DNA from: an uncultured bacterium
Lineage (GTDB): Bacteria; Verrucomicrobiota; Kiritimatiellia; RFP12; UBA1067
DNA length: 19,714 nt
Assembly (NCBI GenBank): GCA_900547945.1
Contig: URIT01000051.1
Span: 1 to 19,714, forward strand
Direction: 5' to 3'
Of the stretch, positions 13,578-19,714 are shown in pieces (positions within the stretch are counted from its first letter, which is position 1; every line of letters starts with the position of its first letter). The notes beneath the pieces are model-generated. The model was not told where the DNA came from. It did no database searches and was given only the letters and a program-made list of their open reading frames with translations. Made by a program: the position numbers and the translations under genes.

Positions 13578-15134
13578 GTGACCTTCAACCGCCAGAGCCG
13601 CATGGCGAGCATGCTCCGGGCGTCCGGCGTCGGGACGCTCTGCCACGTCGTCAACGTCGTCGCCGGCTTTGCCTACCGCACGGCGTTCATCGCCCTCCTC
13701 TCCGAACGCTACCTCGGCATCAACGGACTCTTCTGGGACGTCTTCCGCCTCCTCGCCCTCGCCGAGCTCGGTGTCGGCTCGGCCATCTGCTACCGCTTCT
13801 ACAAGCCGATCGCCGAGAACGACATCGTGCAGGTCGGGCGGCTCATGCGCTTCTTCCGCCAGGTCTACCACCTCGTCGCGCTCGTCGTCCTCGCCCTCGG
13901 GCTCGCGCTCTTCCCGTTCGTCGGCCACCTCGTCAGGGACGCCTCCGACGTGCCGGGCGACGTGAACCTGAACGTCGTCTACCTCCTCTTCCTCGCGCAG
14001 AGCGTCTCCACCTACCTCTTCTCCTACCGCCTCTCCATCTGGAACGCCGACCGGAAGAACCACGTCGCGCTCTTCGCGTCGATGGTCTCCGAAACGGGAC
14101 GCTTCGCCGTCCAGCTCCTCGTCCTCTGGCTGACGCGCAGCTTCGTCTGGACGCTCGCCTCCGGCGTCGCGTTCGTCCTCGCGTTCAACGGGCTCCTCAG
14201 CGCCTGGACGACGCGGCGCTACCGGGCTGTCTTTGCCGTTTCCGAGACGCTGCCGCGTGCGGAGAAGTCCGGGATCTTCAAGGACGCCGGCGCGCTCATG
14301 CTCCACCGCGTCGGCGGCACGGTCGTCAGCTCGACGGACAGCATCGTCCTCTCGAAGTTCGTCGGCCTCGCGGCGGTCGGCCTCTACTCCAACTACGCGC
14401 TCCTCGTCTCCGCGCTCGCGCGCCTGCTGGGGCAGTTCCTCGGCGTCTTCACCTCGAACTACGGCAACGCCTACGCGACGCTCGCGCCTGCGGACGTCTA
14501 CCGCCTCTTCCGCAAGATGCAGTTCCTGAACCTCGCGCTCAGCGGCTTCGCCGCGACGGGGCTCTTCCTCCTCGTCGGGCCGTTCATCCGCCTCTGGCTC
14601 GGCGCGCGCTTCTGCCTCGGCACGGGCGTGGAGGCCGTGCTCTGCGCCCTCTTCTACCTCCAGAGCTCGTGGTGTACGGTGGGCGAGCACGTCACGGCCT
14701 CGGGGCTCTTCGTGCGCGACCGGCCGCGCCCGCTCATCGAGGCGGCGCTCAACGTCGCCGTCTCCGTCGCGCTCGTGGGTCCGCTCGGCCTCGCGGGCGT
14801 CTTCGTCGGGACGATCGTCTCCTATGCGCTGACGACGTTCTGGCGCGGCCCCTACCTGCTCTTCCGCCTGCGCCTCGGCCGACCGCTCGGGGCGTACTGG
14901 CGGCAGTACGTCGCGCTCGCGCTCCTGCCCGTCGCGTTCTCCGCCGGCGCGAAGGCGCTCCTTCCGCCCGAGCCGGAAAGCTGGCTGGGCTGGCTCGGCT
15001 GCGCCGCCGCCGTCTCGGCCGCGTACGCCGCCGCCTTCGCCGCGCTCTACGGCTGGACGGCCGACGCGCGCGCCGTCGCCGTGACGCTGCGGACGCATCT
15101 GCGCGGACGCCTGTTCGCAAGGAGGTCCGCATGA
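13578..15134 (+). CDS. Wzx-like polysaccharide flippase (MATE/MOP superfamily)
   Basis: This 518-residue, strongly hydrophobic protein has about 12-14 predicted membrane segments and no large soluble domain. The opening SRMASMLRASGVGTLCHVVN followed by FAYRTAFIALLSERYLGING is typical of the lipopolysaccharide biosynthesis branch of the MOP superfamily, in which the R-T-x-F-x-x-L-G-x-x-Y-L-G-x-x-G-L-F block is conserved; SSTDSIVLSKFVGLAAVGLY with the following YSNYA is the second typical block. It would flip undecaprenyl-linked repeat units across the inner membrane. The start is GTG at 13578 with AAGAAAGG upstream; the truncated copy at 11096 carries ATG at the same site. The TGA overlaps the ATG of the next glycosyltransferase. 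Confidence 0.9.
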   Translation: MTFNRQSRMASMLRASGVGTLCHVVNVVAGFAYRTAFIALLSERYLGINGLFWDVFRLLALAELGVGSAICYRFYKPIAENDIVQVGRLMRFFRQVYHLVALVVLALGLALFPFVGHLVRDASDVPGDVNLNVVYLLFLAQSVSTYLFSYRLSIWNADRKNHVALFASMVSETGRFAVQLLVLWLTRSFVWTLASGVAFVLAFNGLLSAWTTRRYRAVFAVSETLPRAEKSGIFKDAGALMLHRVGGTVVSSTDSIVLSKFVGLAAVGLYSNYALLVSALARLLGQFLGVFTSNYGNAYATLAPADVYRLFRKMQFLNLALSGFAATGLFLLVGPFIRLWLGARFCLGTGVEAVLCALFYLQSSWCTVGEHVTASGLFVRDRPRPLIEAALNVAVSVALVGPLGLAGVFVGTIVSYALTTFWRGPYLLFRLRLGRPLGAYWRQYVALALLPVAFSAGAKALLPPEPESWLGWLGCAAAVSAAYAAAFAALYGWTADARAVAVTLRTHLRGRLFARRSA

Positions 15135-16345
15135 CGGCGAAGACGCGGCTGGTCTTCTTCCTCGCGCATCCGCGCGTAAGCGGCATCGAGGTCGCGCTCT
15201 GCGCGCTTCTTGACAACTTCGACTACACGCGCTTCGACGTCACGGTCGTCTTCACGACGGCTGCCGACTACGAGGGCTCGTCGATTCTCGGTCGCCTCGA
15301 TTCCCGCGCCCGCATCGTTGTCGCCGATCGGACGGCATGCGTCACGTTCACGCGCCGTTATCGCTGGAACGTCCTTCGCCGCATCGGAGGTTTCCTCTTC
15401 TGGCATCTGCCAGGACCGTTTCGTCCGCTCGGTCGGCTCATCTACGATGCCGAGGTGCGGCTCTACGCGGGTTACATCCGGCGTGAGATGGACGTCACGG
15501 ACTTCGATACGGTTGTCCTCTACCATCCATGGGCGACGGAGGTGGCCGTACAGACGTTCCGCTGGAAGCGTTTCCTGCTCGTCTACCACTGCGGCGACCG
15601 GGAGAACATCTTTCGCCAGGAACTCGGTTTCGCCGCCGCAGACTGCATCCTCTCCGTCGGGCGGCGTGTGGCGGACGACATTCGCCGCTGGTGGCCGGAA
15701 TACGCCGAGAAGGTCGCCGTCGCGGAGAACCTCGTCGACGTGCAGCGCGTCCTGTCCCTCGCCGAGGAGCCGATGGGGGACGCGGATGCGGCCACGTTTA
15801 TCCCGGGGTGTGTTCACATCGTCACGTGTGCGCGATTGAACCCGCTCAAGGGCATCGACCTCGCCCTTGAGGCCCTCGCCATCCTTGTACGAGAAGGCGT
15901 GTCCGCGTTGCGCTGGCACGTCATCGGCTGGGATCTGGAGGAATCCGTCTACCATGCGCGCGCCCGGAAGCTGGGCGTCGAGGAATTTGTCGTCTTTCAC
16001 GGGCATCGTCCGAATCCGTATCCGTTCATGAAGCGTGCGGACATCTATCTTCAGCCGAGCCTGAAGGAGGCGTTGGGCCTGACCATTTCCGAGGCGCTTC
16101 TCCTCGGTTGCCCGGTCGTCTCCACGCAGACGGCGGGCGGAATCGACCAACTTTCAGAACCCGGCGTGAAGGGCGTCTTGTGCGACGTCTCGGCTGGGGG
16201 CATCGCCACAGCCTTGCGTCCGCTCCTTGCCGACCCGGCGGCGCGCGAGGCTTTGCGCAACTGGGACGATCAGGCGCGCTGCGAGGAACTGAACCGCCGC
16301 CGCATCGCCCGTTTTGAATCCCTTTGCATTCCGAGAAAATGCTAA
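15131..16345 (+). CDS. Glycosyltransferase, GT-B fold (GT4-like)
   Basis: This 404-residue protein starts at ATG 15131, overlapping the flippase stop, with GGAGG immediately upstream; the very long open frame that continues 5' of it is antisense-like shadow coding inside the flippase gene. The N-terminal domain begins RLVFFLAHPRVSGIEVALCA, with the acceptor-side G-x-E/H loop. The C-terminal domain has IVTCARLNPLKGIDLALEAL, HVIGWDLEES, FHGHRPNPYPFMKRADIYLQ and the E-x7-E donor motif EALGLTISE (E313 and E321), followed by GCPVVSTQTAGGIDQL. It would add a sugar to the growing lipid-linked unit in the cytoplasm. The donor sugar cannot be assigned. The flippase and this gene form a translationally coupled pair with the GT2 gene that follows. 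Confidence 0.92.
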   Translation: MTAKTRLVFFLAHPRVSGIEVALCALLDNFDYTRFDVTVVFTTAADYEGSSILGRLDSRARIVVADRTACVTFTRRYRWNVLRRIGGFLFWHLPGPFRPLGRLIYDAEVRLYAGYIRREMDVTDFDTVVLYHPWATEVAVQTFRWKRFLLVYHCGDRENIFRQELGFAAADCILSVGRRVADDIRRWWPEYAEKVAVAENLVDVQRVLSLAEEPMGDADAATFIPGCVHIVTCARLNPLKGIDLALEALAILVREGVSALRWHVIGWDLEESVYHARARKLGVEEFVVFHGHRPNPYPFMKRADIYLQPSLKEALGLTISEALLLGCPVVSTQTAGGIDQLSEPGVKGVLCDVSAGGIATALRPLLADPAAREALRNWDDQARCEELNRRRIARFESLCIPRKC

Positions 16346-17523
16346 CGATGTCTCATGATTGCATGACGCCCATGAACGCCGATATTGAGCCACGCCCCTT
16401 TTTCTCGATCATCGTGCCGTGCTGCAACGTGGCGCGGTACGTGGACGACATGGCCGTCTCCGTGCGCGGACAGTCCTTCGCGGACTGGGAGTGCATCCTC
16501 TCCGTCGAGGACTCCTCGGACGGGACGCTCGCGGCCTGCGAAGCCCTTGCGACCTCCGACGTGCGCTTCCGCCTCGTTTCAGGCCCGCGCAGCGGCTCGC
16601 CGGCGACGCCGCGCAACCGGGGCCTTGCGCTGGCGAAGGGCCGTTATGTCGTCTGGCTGGACGGCGACGACCTCCTTGCGGACGAGGCGCTGTCGCGCTT
16701 CGCCCGCGCCCTTCGCTCAAGCGGCGAGCCGGAGGCGGTGCAGGGTGCCGTGGTGGAATGCCTTGAAGACGCTGACGGCGTGCGGACCCCCGTTGCGCGT
16801 CGGTTCAACTTCGAGCCGTCCGACAGCGGAGGCATCCTCGTGTCCGGCGAGGCGATGGTCCGCTTTGCCCGCCGTGCGACGTTCGCCTGGCCGATGGCCT
16901 CTCTCACCGTCTGCCGCGCGGACTTCCTGCGCGCGCACGGCCTGCTGTTCGTGCCCGGACTCAAGCACGAGGACGAGGAATGGACGCCGCGCGTCCTCAC
17001 GCTTGCGCCGCGTCTCCTTGTCCTGGACGCCGACCTCTACGTCTATCGTCGCCGCGCCGGCTCCGTCATGACGAGCGAGACGGCGGATGAGGCGTGTGCG
17101 CATGCGGCGACCGTCACGCGCAGCCTCCTGCTCTTCTTCGCCGCGCGCCGCCTTCCCCATCCCGTCGCCCGCGCTTGGGCGCGGCTTGTCCTCTCGTTCT
17201 TCTTCGACCACCTTTTCTTCCGCGACGGGAGGCCGGGCGCGCCGGCCGCGCGTCTGCGGGGAGACTGCCTGCGCCGTATCCTGGCGAAGGGCGGCCGCCG
17301 CGCCTACCTGAAGCTGACGCGCCATGCCGGACTGCCGAAGCGCCTTGCCGCGCCCTTCGTCCTCCTCTGCGGCTTCCACCCGCTCCTCGACCTTCCGGCT
17401 CGCGCCTATTTCCGGTTCCTCTACTATCCGCTTGTCCTCTGGCGCCATCGGCGTCGCGCCGCCCCCGGTACAGCTCCAGGCCATCCGGACGCGCGGGAGC
17501 GCGTCCCTCCCCTCTCCCGCTAA
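16339..17523 (+). CDS. Glycosyltransferase family 2
   Basis: This 394-residue protein has FFSIIVPCCNVARYVDDMAV, ECILSVEDSSDGT, PATPRNRGLALAKGRYVVWL and the DxD motif DGDD (D108 and D110), the core of a GT2 GT-A domain. In the usual V-D-D-G-S-T-D-G motif the first acidic residue is replaced (VEDSSDGT), a conservative change. KHEDEEWTPRVL provides the acidic motif of the second half. The ATG at 16339 overlaps the upstream stop by 7 bases and has GAGA before it; ATGs at 16348, 16363 and 16372 are alternatives, with conservation beginning about residue 21. The C-terminal part has hydrophobic stretches, a basic cluster, and a low-complexity Pro/Arg tail that runs into a heptamer repeat at the stop codon. 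Confidence 0.9.
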   Translation: MLTMSHDCMTPMNADIEPRPFFSIIVPCCNVARYVDDMAVSVRGQSFADWECILSVEDSSDGTLAACEALATSDVRFRLVSGPRSGSPATPRNRGLALAKGRYVVWLDGDDLLADEALSRFARALRSSGEPEAVQGAVVECLEDADGVRTPVARRFNFEPSDSGGILVSGEAMVRFARRATFAWPMASLTVCRADFLRAHGLLFVPGLKHEDEEWTPRVLTLAPRLLVLDADLYVYRRRAGSVMTSETADEACAHAATVTRSLLLFFAARRLPHPVARAWARLVLSFFFDHLFFRDGRPGAPAARLRGDCLRRILAKGGRRAYLKLTRHAGLPKRLAAPFVLLCGFHPLLDLPARAYFRFLYYPLVLWRHRRRAAPGTAPGHPDARERVPPLSR

Positions 17524-17553
17524 AACCTGAAACCTAAAACCTAAAACCTAAAA
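17521..17553. repeat. TAAAACC heptamer tandem repeat overlapping a stop codon
   Basis: Four heptamers in a row (TAAAACC, TGAAACC, TAAAACC, TAAAACC) run from 17521 to 17548, followed by a partial unit (TAAAA). The first unit supplies the TAA stop of the GT2 gene. The sequence is AT-rich between two GC-rich genes. It has no T-run or stem typical of a terminator. Confidence 0.9.
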
Positions 17554-17571
17554 ATCTTTCCGCCCCCCATT

Positions 17572-17610
17572 GACGGCGTGTGCGCCGTTCCCGTCAGAAT
17601 GTGGTATACT
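17572..17610 (+). promoter_or_regulatory. htpG promoter with adjacent inverted repeat
   Basis: TGGTATACT at 17602-17610 is an extended -10 of the same form as the others in the window. Just upstream ACGGCG at 17572-17577 and CGCCGT at 17582-17587 form a 6-bp inverted repeat with a 4-base spacer. It is not the CIRCE element (TTAGCACTC). Whether it binds a heat-shock regulator is unknown. The 5' leader would be about 30 bases, ending in AAGGAG at 17631-17636, 10 bases before the ATG. Confidence 0.55.
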
Positions 17611-17646
17611 ACGCCGCGTTTACTGAACGTAAGGAGTTCCGTCAAT

Positions 17647-19545
17647 ATGGAAAAGAAGAACCATCTGTTCAAGGCCGAGATCAAGGAGATGCTCGACCTC
17701 GTCGTCAATTCGCTCTACTCGAAGAAGGAGATCTTCCTGCGCGAGCTCATCTCGAACGCCTCCGACGCGATCGACCGCGCGAAGTATCTGGGCCTCACGC
17801 AGCCCGAGCTCGTCGCCGACAATCCCCAATGGCAGATCCAGATCGTCGCCGACAAGGACGCGAAGACGCTCATGATCTCCGACAACGGCAGCGGCATGGA
17901 CGCCGACGACCTGGAAAAGAACCTCGGCGTCATCGCAAGCTCCGGCACGAAGGCCTTCCGCGCGGCGCTGAAGGAGAAGGGCGGCGCGAACCTGCCCGAA
18001 CTCATCGGCCAGTTCGGCGTGGGCTTCTACGCGGCGTTCATGGTGGCGGACAAGGTGCGCGTCGTCTCGAAGAAGCGCGGCACCGACGCCGCCTACCAGT
18101 GGGAGAGCGACTGCGGCGGCTCCTACACGGTCGAGGACGGCGTGCGCGACGGATACGGCACGAGCGTGATGCTCCACCTGCGTCCCGAGTTCGAGGAATA
18201 CCTCGACCAGTGGCGCATCGAAAGCCTCGTGAAGGACTATTCCGACTTCATCGCCTACCCCATCTACTTCAAGGGCCTCCCTGAGAAGAAGGAGGAGGAG
18301 AAGAAGGAGGGCGAGGAGAAGAAGGAGCCCGAGGCCCCCAAGCCCCTCAACACGATGACGGCCCTCTGGAAGCGCGCGAAGAAGGACGTGAAGCCCGAGG
18401 AGTACAACGAGTTCTACAGGCACCTCACGCACGACTACGCCGACCCGCTTGAGACGATCCACTTCTCCGGCGAGGGCCAGGTCGAGTTCAAGGCGCTCCT
18501 CTTCCTGCCGAAGCAGGCGGGCATGGACATCTACATGCCGAACACGAAGCGCGGCCTCTCGCTCTACGTGCGCAACGTCTTCATCGGCGACGACTTCGAG
18601 ATGCTGCTCCCCGAATACCTCCGCTTCGCGAAGGGCGTGGTGGACAGCGCCGACCTGCCGCTCAACGTGAGCCGCGAGATGCTGCAGGACGACGCCGTGA
18701 TCCGCAAGATCAAGCAGGCCGTCACCTCCAAGATCCTCTCCACCCTGCAGGAGATGAAGGACAAGAAGCCCGATGCCTACAAGGACTTCTACGCCGCGTT
18801 CGGCCGCATCCTCAAGGAGGGCGTGCGCACCGACTTCGCGAACGCCGACCGCATCAAGAAGCTGCTCATGTACTACTCGGCGAAGAGCCCCGAGGGGACG
18901 CGCATCTCCCTCGACGACTACGTCAAGGCGATGGCGAAGGACCAGAAGGACATCTACTTCCTCACCGCCGAGCGCCTGGAGGACGCCCGCCATTCGCCGC
19001 AGATCGAACAGGCCCTCAAGCACGGCTGCGACGTCCTTTTCTTCGTCGATCCCGTCGACGAGTGGCTCGTCGACGACTTCCGGGAGTACGAGGGCAAGAA
19101 GCTCGTGGACATCGCCAAGGGCGACGTCCAGTTCGGCAGCGAGGCCGACCAGAAGGCCGAGAAGGAGGCGAACGAGAAGGCGAGCGCCGATCTGAAGCCC
19201 TTCCTCGACGCCGTGAAGGAACAGCTGAAGGACAACGTGTCCGACGTGCGCGTCTCGACGCGCCTCGCCGACTCCCCCTGCTGCCTCGTCGCGGGCGCAA
19301 ACGCGCTTTCCGCCTCGATGGAGCGCATGCTGCGCGCGATGAACCAGGAGGTCCCGCACGAGAAGCGCCTCCTGGAGATCAACGCGGCGCACCCGCTCGT
19401 CGAGAAGATGAAGGGCCTCACGGGCGATGCCCTCAAGGACGCCGTCGAACTGCTCTACGACCAGGCCCTCATCGCCGAGGGGTCCGCGATCCCCGACCCT
19501 GGGCGTTTCACGAAGCTACTCACGCAGCTGATGCTGAAGCCGTGA
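17647..19545 (+). CDS. htpG: Molecular chaperone HtpG (bacterial Hsp90)
   Basis: This 632-residue protein is a full-length Hsp90. The N-terminal GHKL ATPase domain shows FLRELISNASDAIDRAKYLG with catalytic E33 and metal-site N37, the DNGSGMD nucleotide-binding loop, and IGQFGVGFYAAFMVADKV. The middle domain has NTMTALWKR and SLYVRNVFIGDD, then LPLNVSREMLQDD with the conserved Arg. The C-terminal dimerisation domain ends with LYDQALIAEGSAIPDPGRFT. ATG 17647 is chosen over the upstream GTG at 17578 because AAGGAG precedes it and homology starts exactly there. Between the N and middle domains, at about residues 213-234, is a Lys/Glu-rich stretch (EKKEEEKKEGEEKKEPEAPK) resembling the charged linker of eukaryotic Hsp90; many bacterial HtpG proteins have a much shorter one. 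The protein assists folding of cytosolic clients under stress. Confidence 0.98.
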   Translation: MEKKNHLFKAEIKEMLDLVVNSLYSKKEIFLRELISNASDAIDRAKYLGLTQPELVADNPQWQIQIVADKDAKTLMISDNGSGMDADDLEKNLGVIASSGTKAFRAALKEKGGANLPELIGQFGVGFYAAFMVADKVRVVSKKRGTDAAYQWESDCGGSYTVEDGVRDGYGTSVMLHLRPEFEEYLDQWRIESLVKDYSDFIAYPIYFKGLPEKKEEEKKEGEEKKEPEAPKPLNTMTALWKRAKKDVKPEEYNEFYRHLTHDYADPLETIHFSGEGQVEFKALLFLPKQAGMDIYMPNTKRGLSLYVRNVFIGDDFEMLLPEYLRFAKGVVDSADLPLNVSREMLQDDAVIRKIKQAVTSKILSTLQEMKDKKPDAYKDFYAAFGRILKEGVRTDFANADRIKKLLMYYSAKSPEGTRISLDDYVKAMAKDQKDIYFLTAERLEDARHSPQIEQALKHGCDVLFFVDPVDEWLVDDFREYEGKKLVDIAKGDVQFGSEADQKAEKEANEKASADLKPFLDAVKEQLKDNVSDVRVSTRLADSPCCLVAGANALSASMERMLRAMNQEVPHEKRLLEINAAHPLVEKMKGLTGDALKDAVELLYDQALIAEGSAIPDPGRFTKLLTQLMLKP

Positions 19546-19714
19546 CCGGCAGCGTCCTCGTCACGGGGGGGACGAAGCGGATCGGAAAGGCGATCTGCGA
19601 CGTCCTCCGCGCGCGCGGCTGGAACGTCCTCGTCCATTCGCGCGACGCGGCGAATCCGCTCGCCGCCGACTTCGCCGACCCCGGCGCGCCGGCGCGCCTC
19701 TTCGCGCAGGCGTG
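19542..19714 (+). CDS. SDR-family oxidoreductase, N-terminal part (runs off the window)
   Basis: GTG at 19542 overlaps the htpG TGA (GTGA) and opens MTGSVLVTGGTKRIGKAICD followed by VLRARGWNVLVHSRD. TGGTKRIGKAI is the glycine-rich NAD(P)-binding turn of short-chain dehydrogenases, in the TGG-x-x-RIG variant common in pteridine-reductase-like (FolM-type) members, and the Ser-Arg after the second strand suggests NADP(H) preference. The catalytic Tyr-x-x-x-Lys lies beyond the window end, so function within the superfamily cannot be fixed. Only 57 residues are visible. Expression is probably coupled to htpG. Confidence 0.8.
   Translation, partial: MTGSVLVTGGTKRIGKAICDVLRARGWNVLVHSRDAANPLAADFADPGAPARLFAQA

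Noticed and set aside
13395..15098. A 567-codon open frame on the reverse strand
   Set aside because: It is antisense to the flippase, is extremely Arg/Glu/Ala-rich, and lacks any domain; it is a by-product of high GC at third positions.
13532..15130. In-frame upstream extension of the GT-B gene through the whole flippase gene
   Set aside because: The translation is Arg/Pro low-complexity; the real start is the ATG at 15131 with a ribosome site and a conserved N-terminus.
17570..17587. TTGACG at 17570 as the -35 of the htpG promoter, or the inverted repeat as CIRCE
   Set aside because: The spacing to the -10 is 29 bases, far from 17, and the repeat does not match CIRCE.
17620..19392. A 590-codon reverse-strand open frame
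   Set aside because: It is antisense to htpG, whose forward translation is unmistakable.
1..19714. tRNA, rRNA, integrase or transposase genes
   Set aside because: None was recognised on either strand.

Overview
This high-GC window (coding regions mostly C/G-rich at third positions) looks like part of a bacterial surface-polysaccharide locus with accessory DNA scattered through it. The GC content, recurrent extended -10 promoters and mix of families would suit a Verrucomicrobiota/Kiritimatiellota-type bacterium. That placement is an impression from composition and gene style; the window has no rRNA or other phylogenetic marker apart from htpG, which could be placed on a tree.

Layout. 1-3306: the end of a type I phosphodiesterase/alkaline-phosphatase-like gene, a STAS-domain anti-sigma-factor antagonist, a GT-B glycosyltransferase (TTG start) and an O-antigen ligase/polymerase-like membrane protein. 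These are tightly spaced or overlapping and read as one operon. 3347-5779: a membrane-anchored or secreted GH9-type glycoside hydrolase. 5780-8080: an accessory stretch holding a helicase C-terminal remnant, a two-gene DUF4160 module between two near-identical perfect palindromes, a stand-alone RapZ C-terminal-domain gene broken at a G10 run, and the first 37 codons of a SWIM-type protein. 8081-11082: a DxD glycosyltransferase, a GT2 glycosyltransferase and an exported SGNH hydrolase. 11083-13107: a second, lower-GC accessory stretch with a truncated copy of the flippase gene start, a decayed GIY-YIG-type gene, an intact AlbA_2/RecG-like ATP-binding regulator with a 12-bp in-frame repeat, and a short REP-like palindrome. 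13108-17523: a DUF486 small membrane protein, a Wzx-like flippase, a GT-B glycosyltransferase and a GT2 glycosyltransferase. 17647-end: htpG (Hsp90) and the start of an SDR oxidoreductase.

How it works together. The five glycosyltransferases, the Wzx-like flippase and the Wzy/WaaL-like protein are the core set for building lipid-linked repeat units, flipping them and polymerising or ligating them. The SGNH hydrolase could deacylate or deacetylate the product, and the GH9 enzyme could trim it or attack external beta-glucans; both roles are inferred from context. The two accessory stretches each sit at a break between glycosyltransferase operons. They hold mostly truncated genes, which suggests repeated insertion and decay at tolerant junctions of the polysaccharide locus.

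The most interesting unexplained structure is the pair of palindromes at 6376-6427 and 7311-7352. They share a core, differ by a compensatory base-pair change, and bracket the DUF4160 module.
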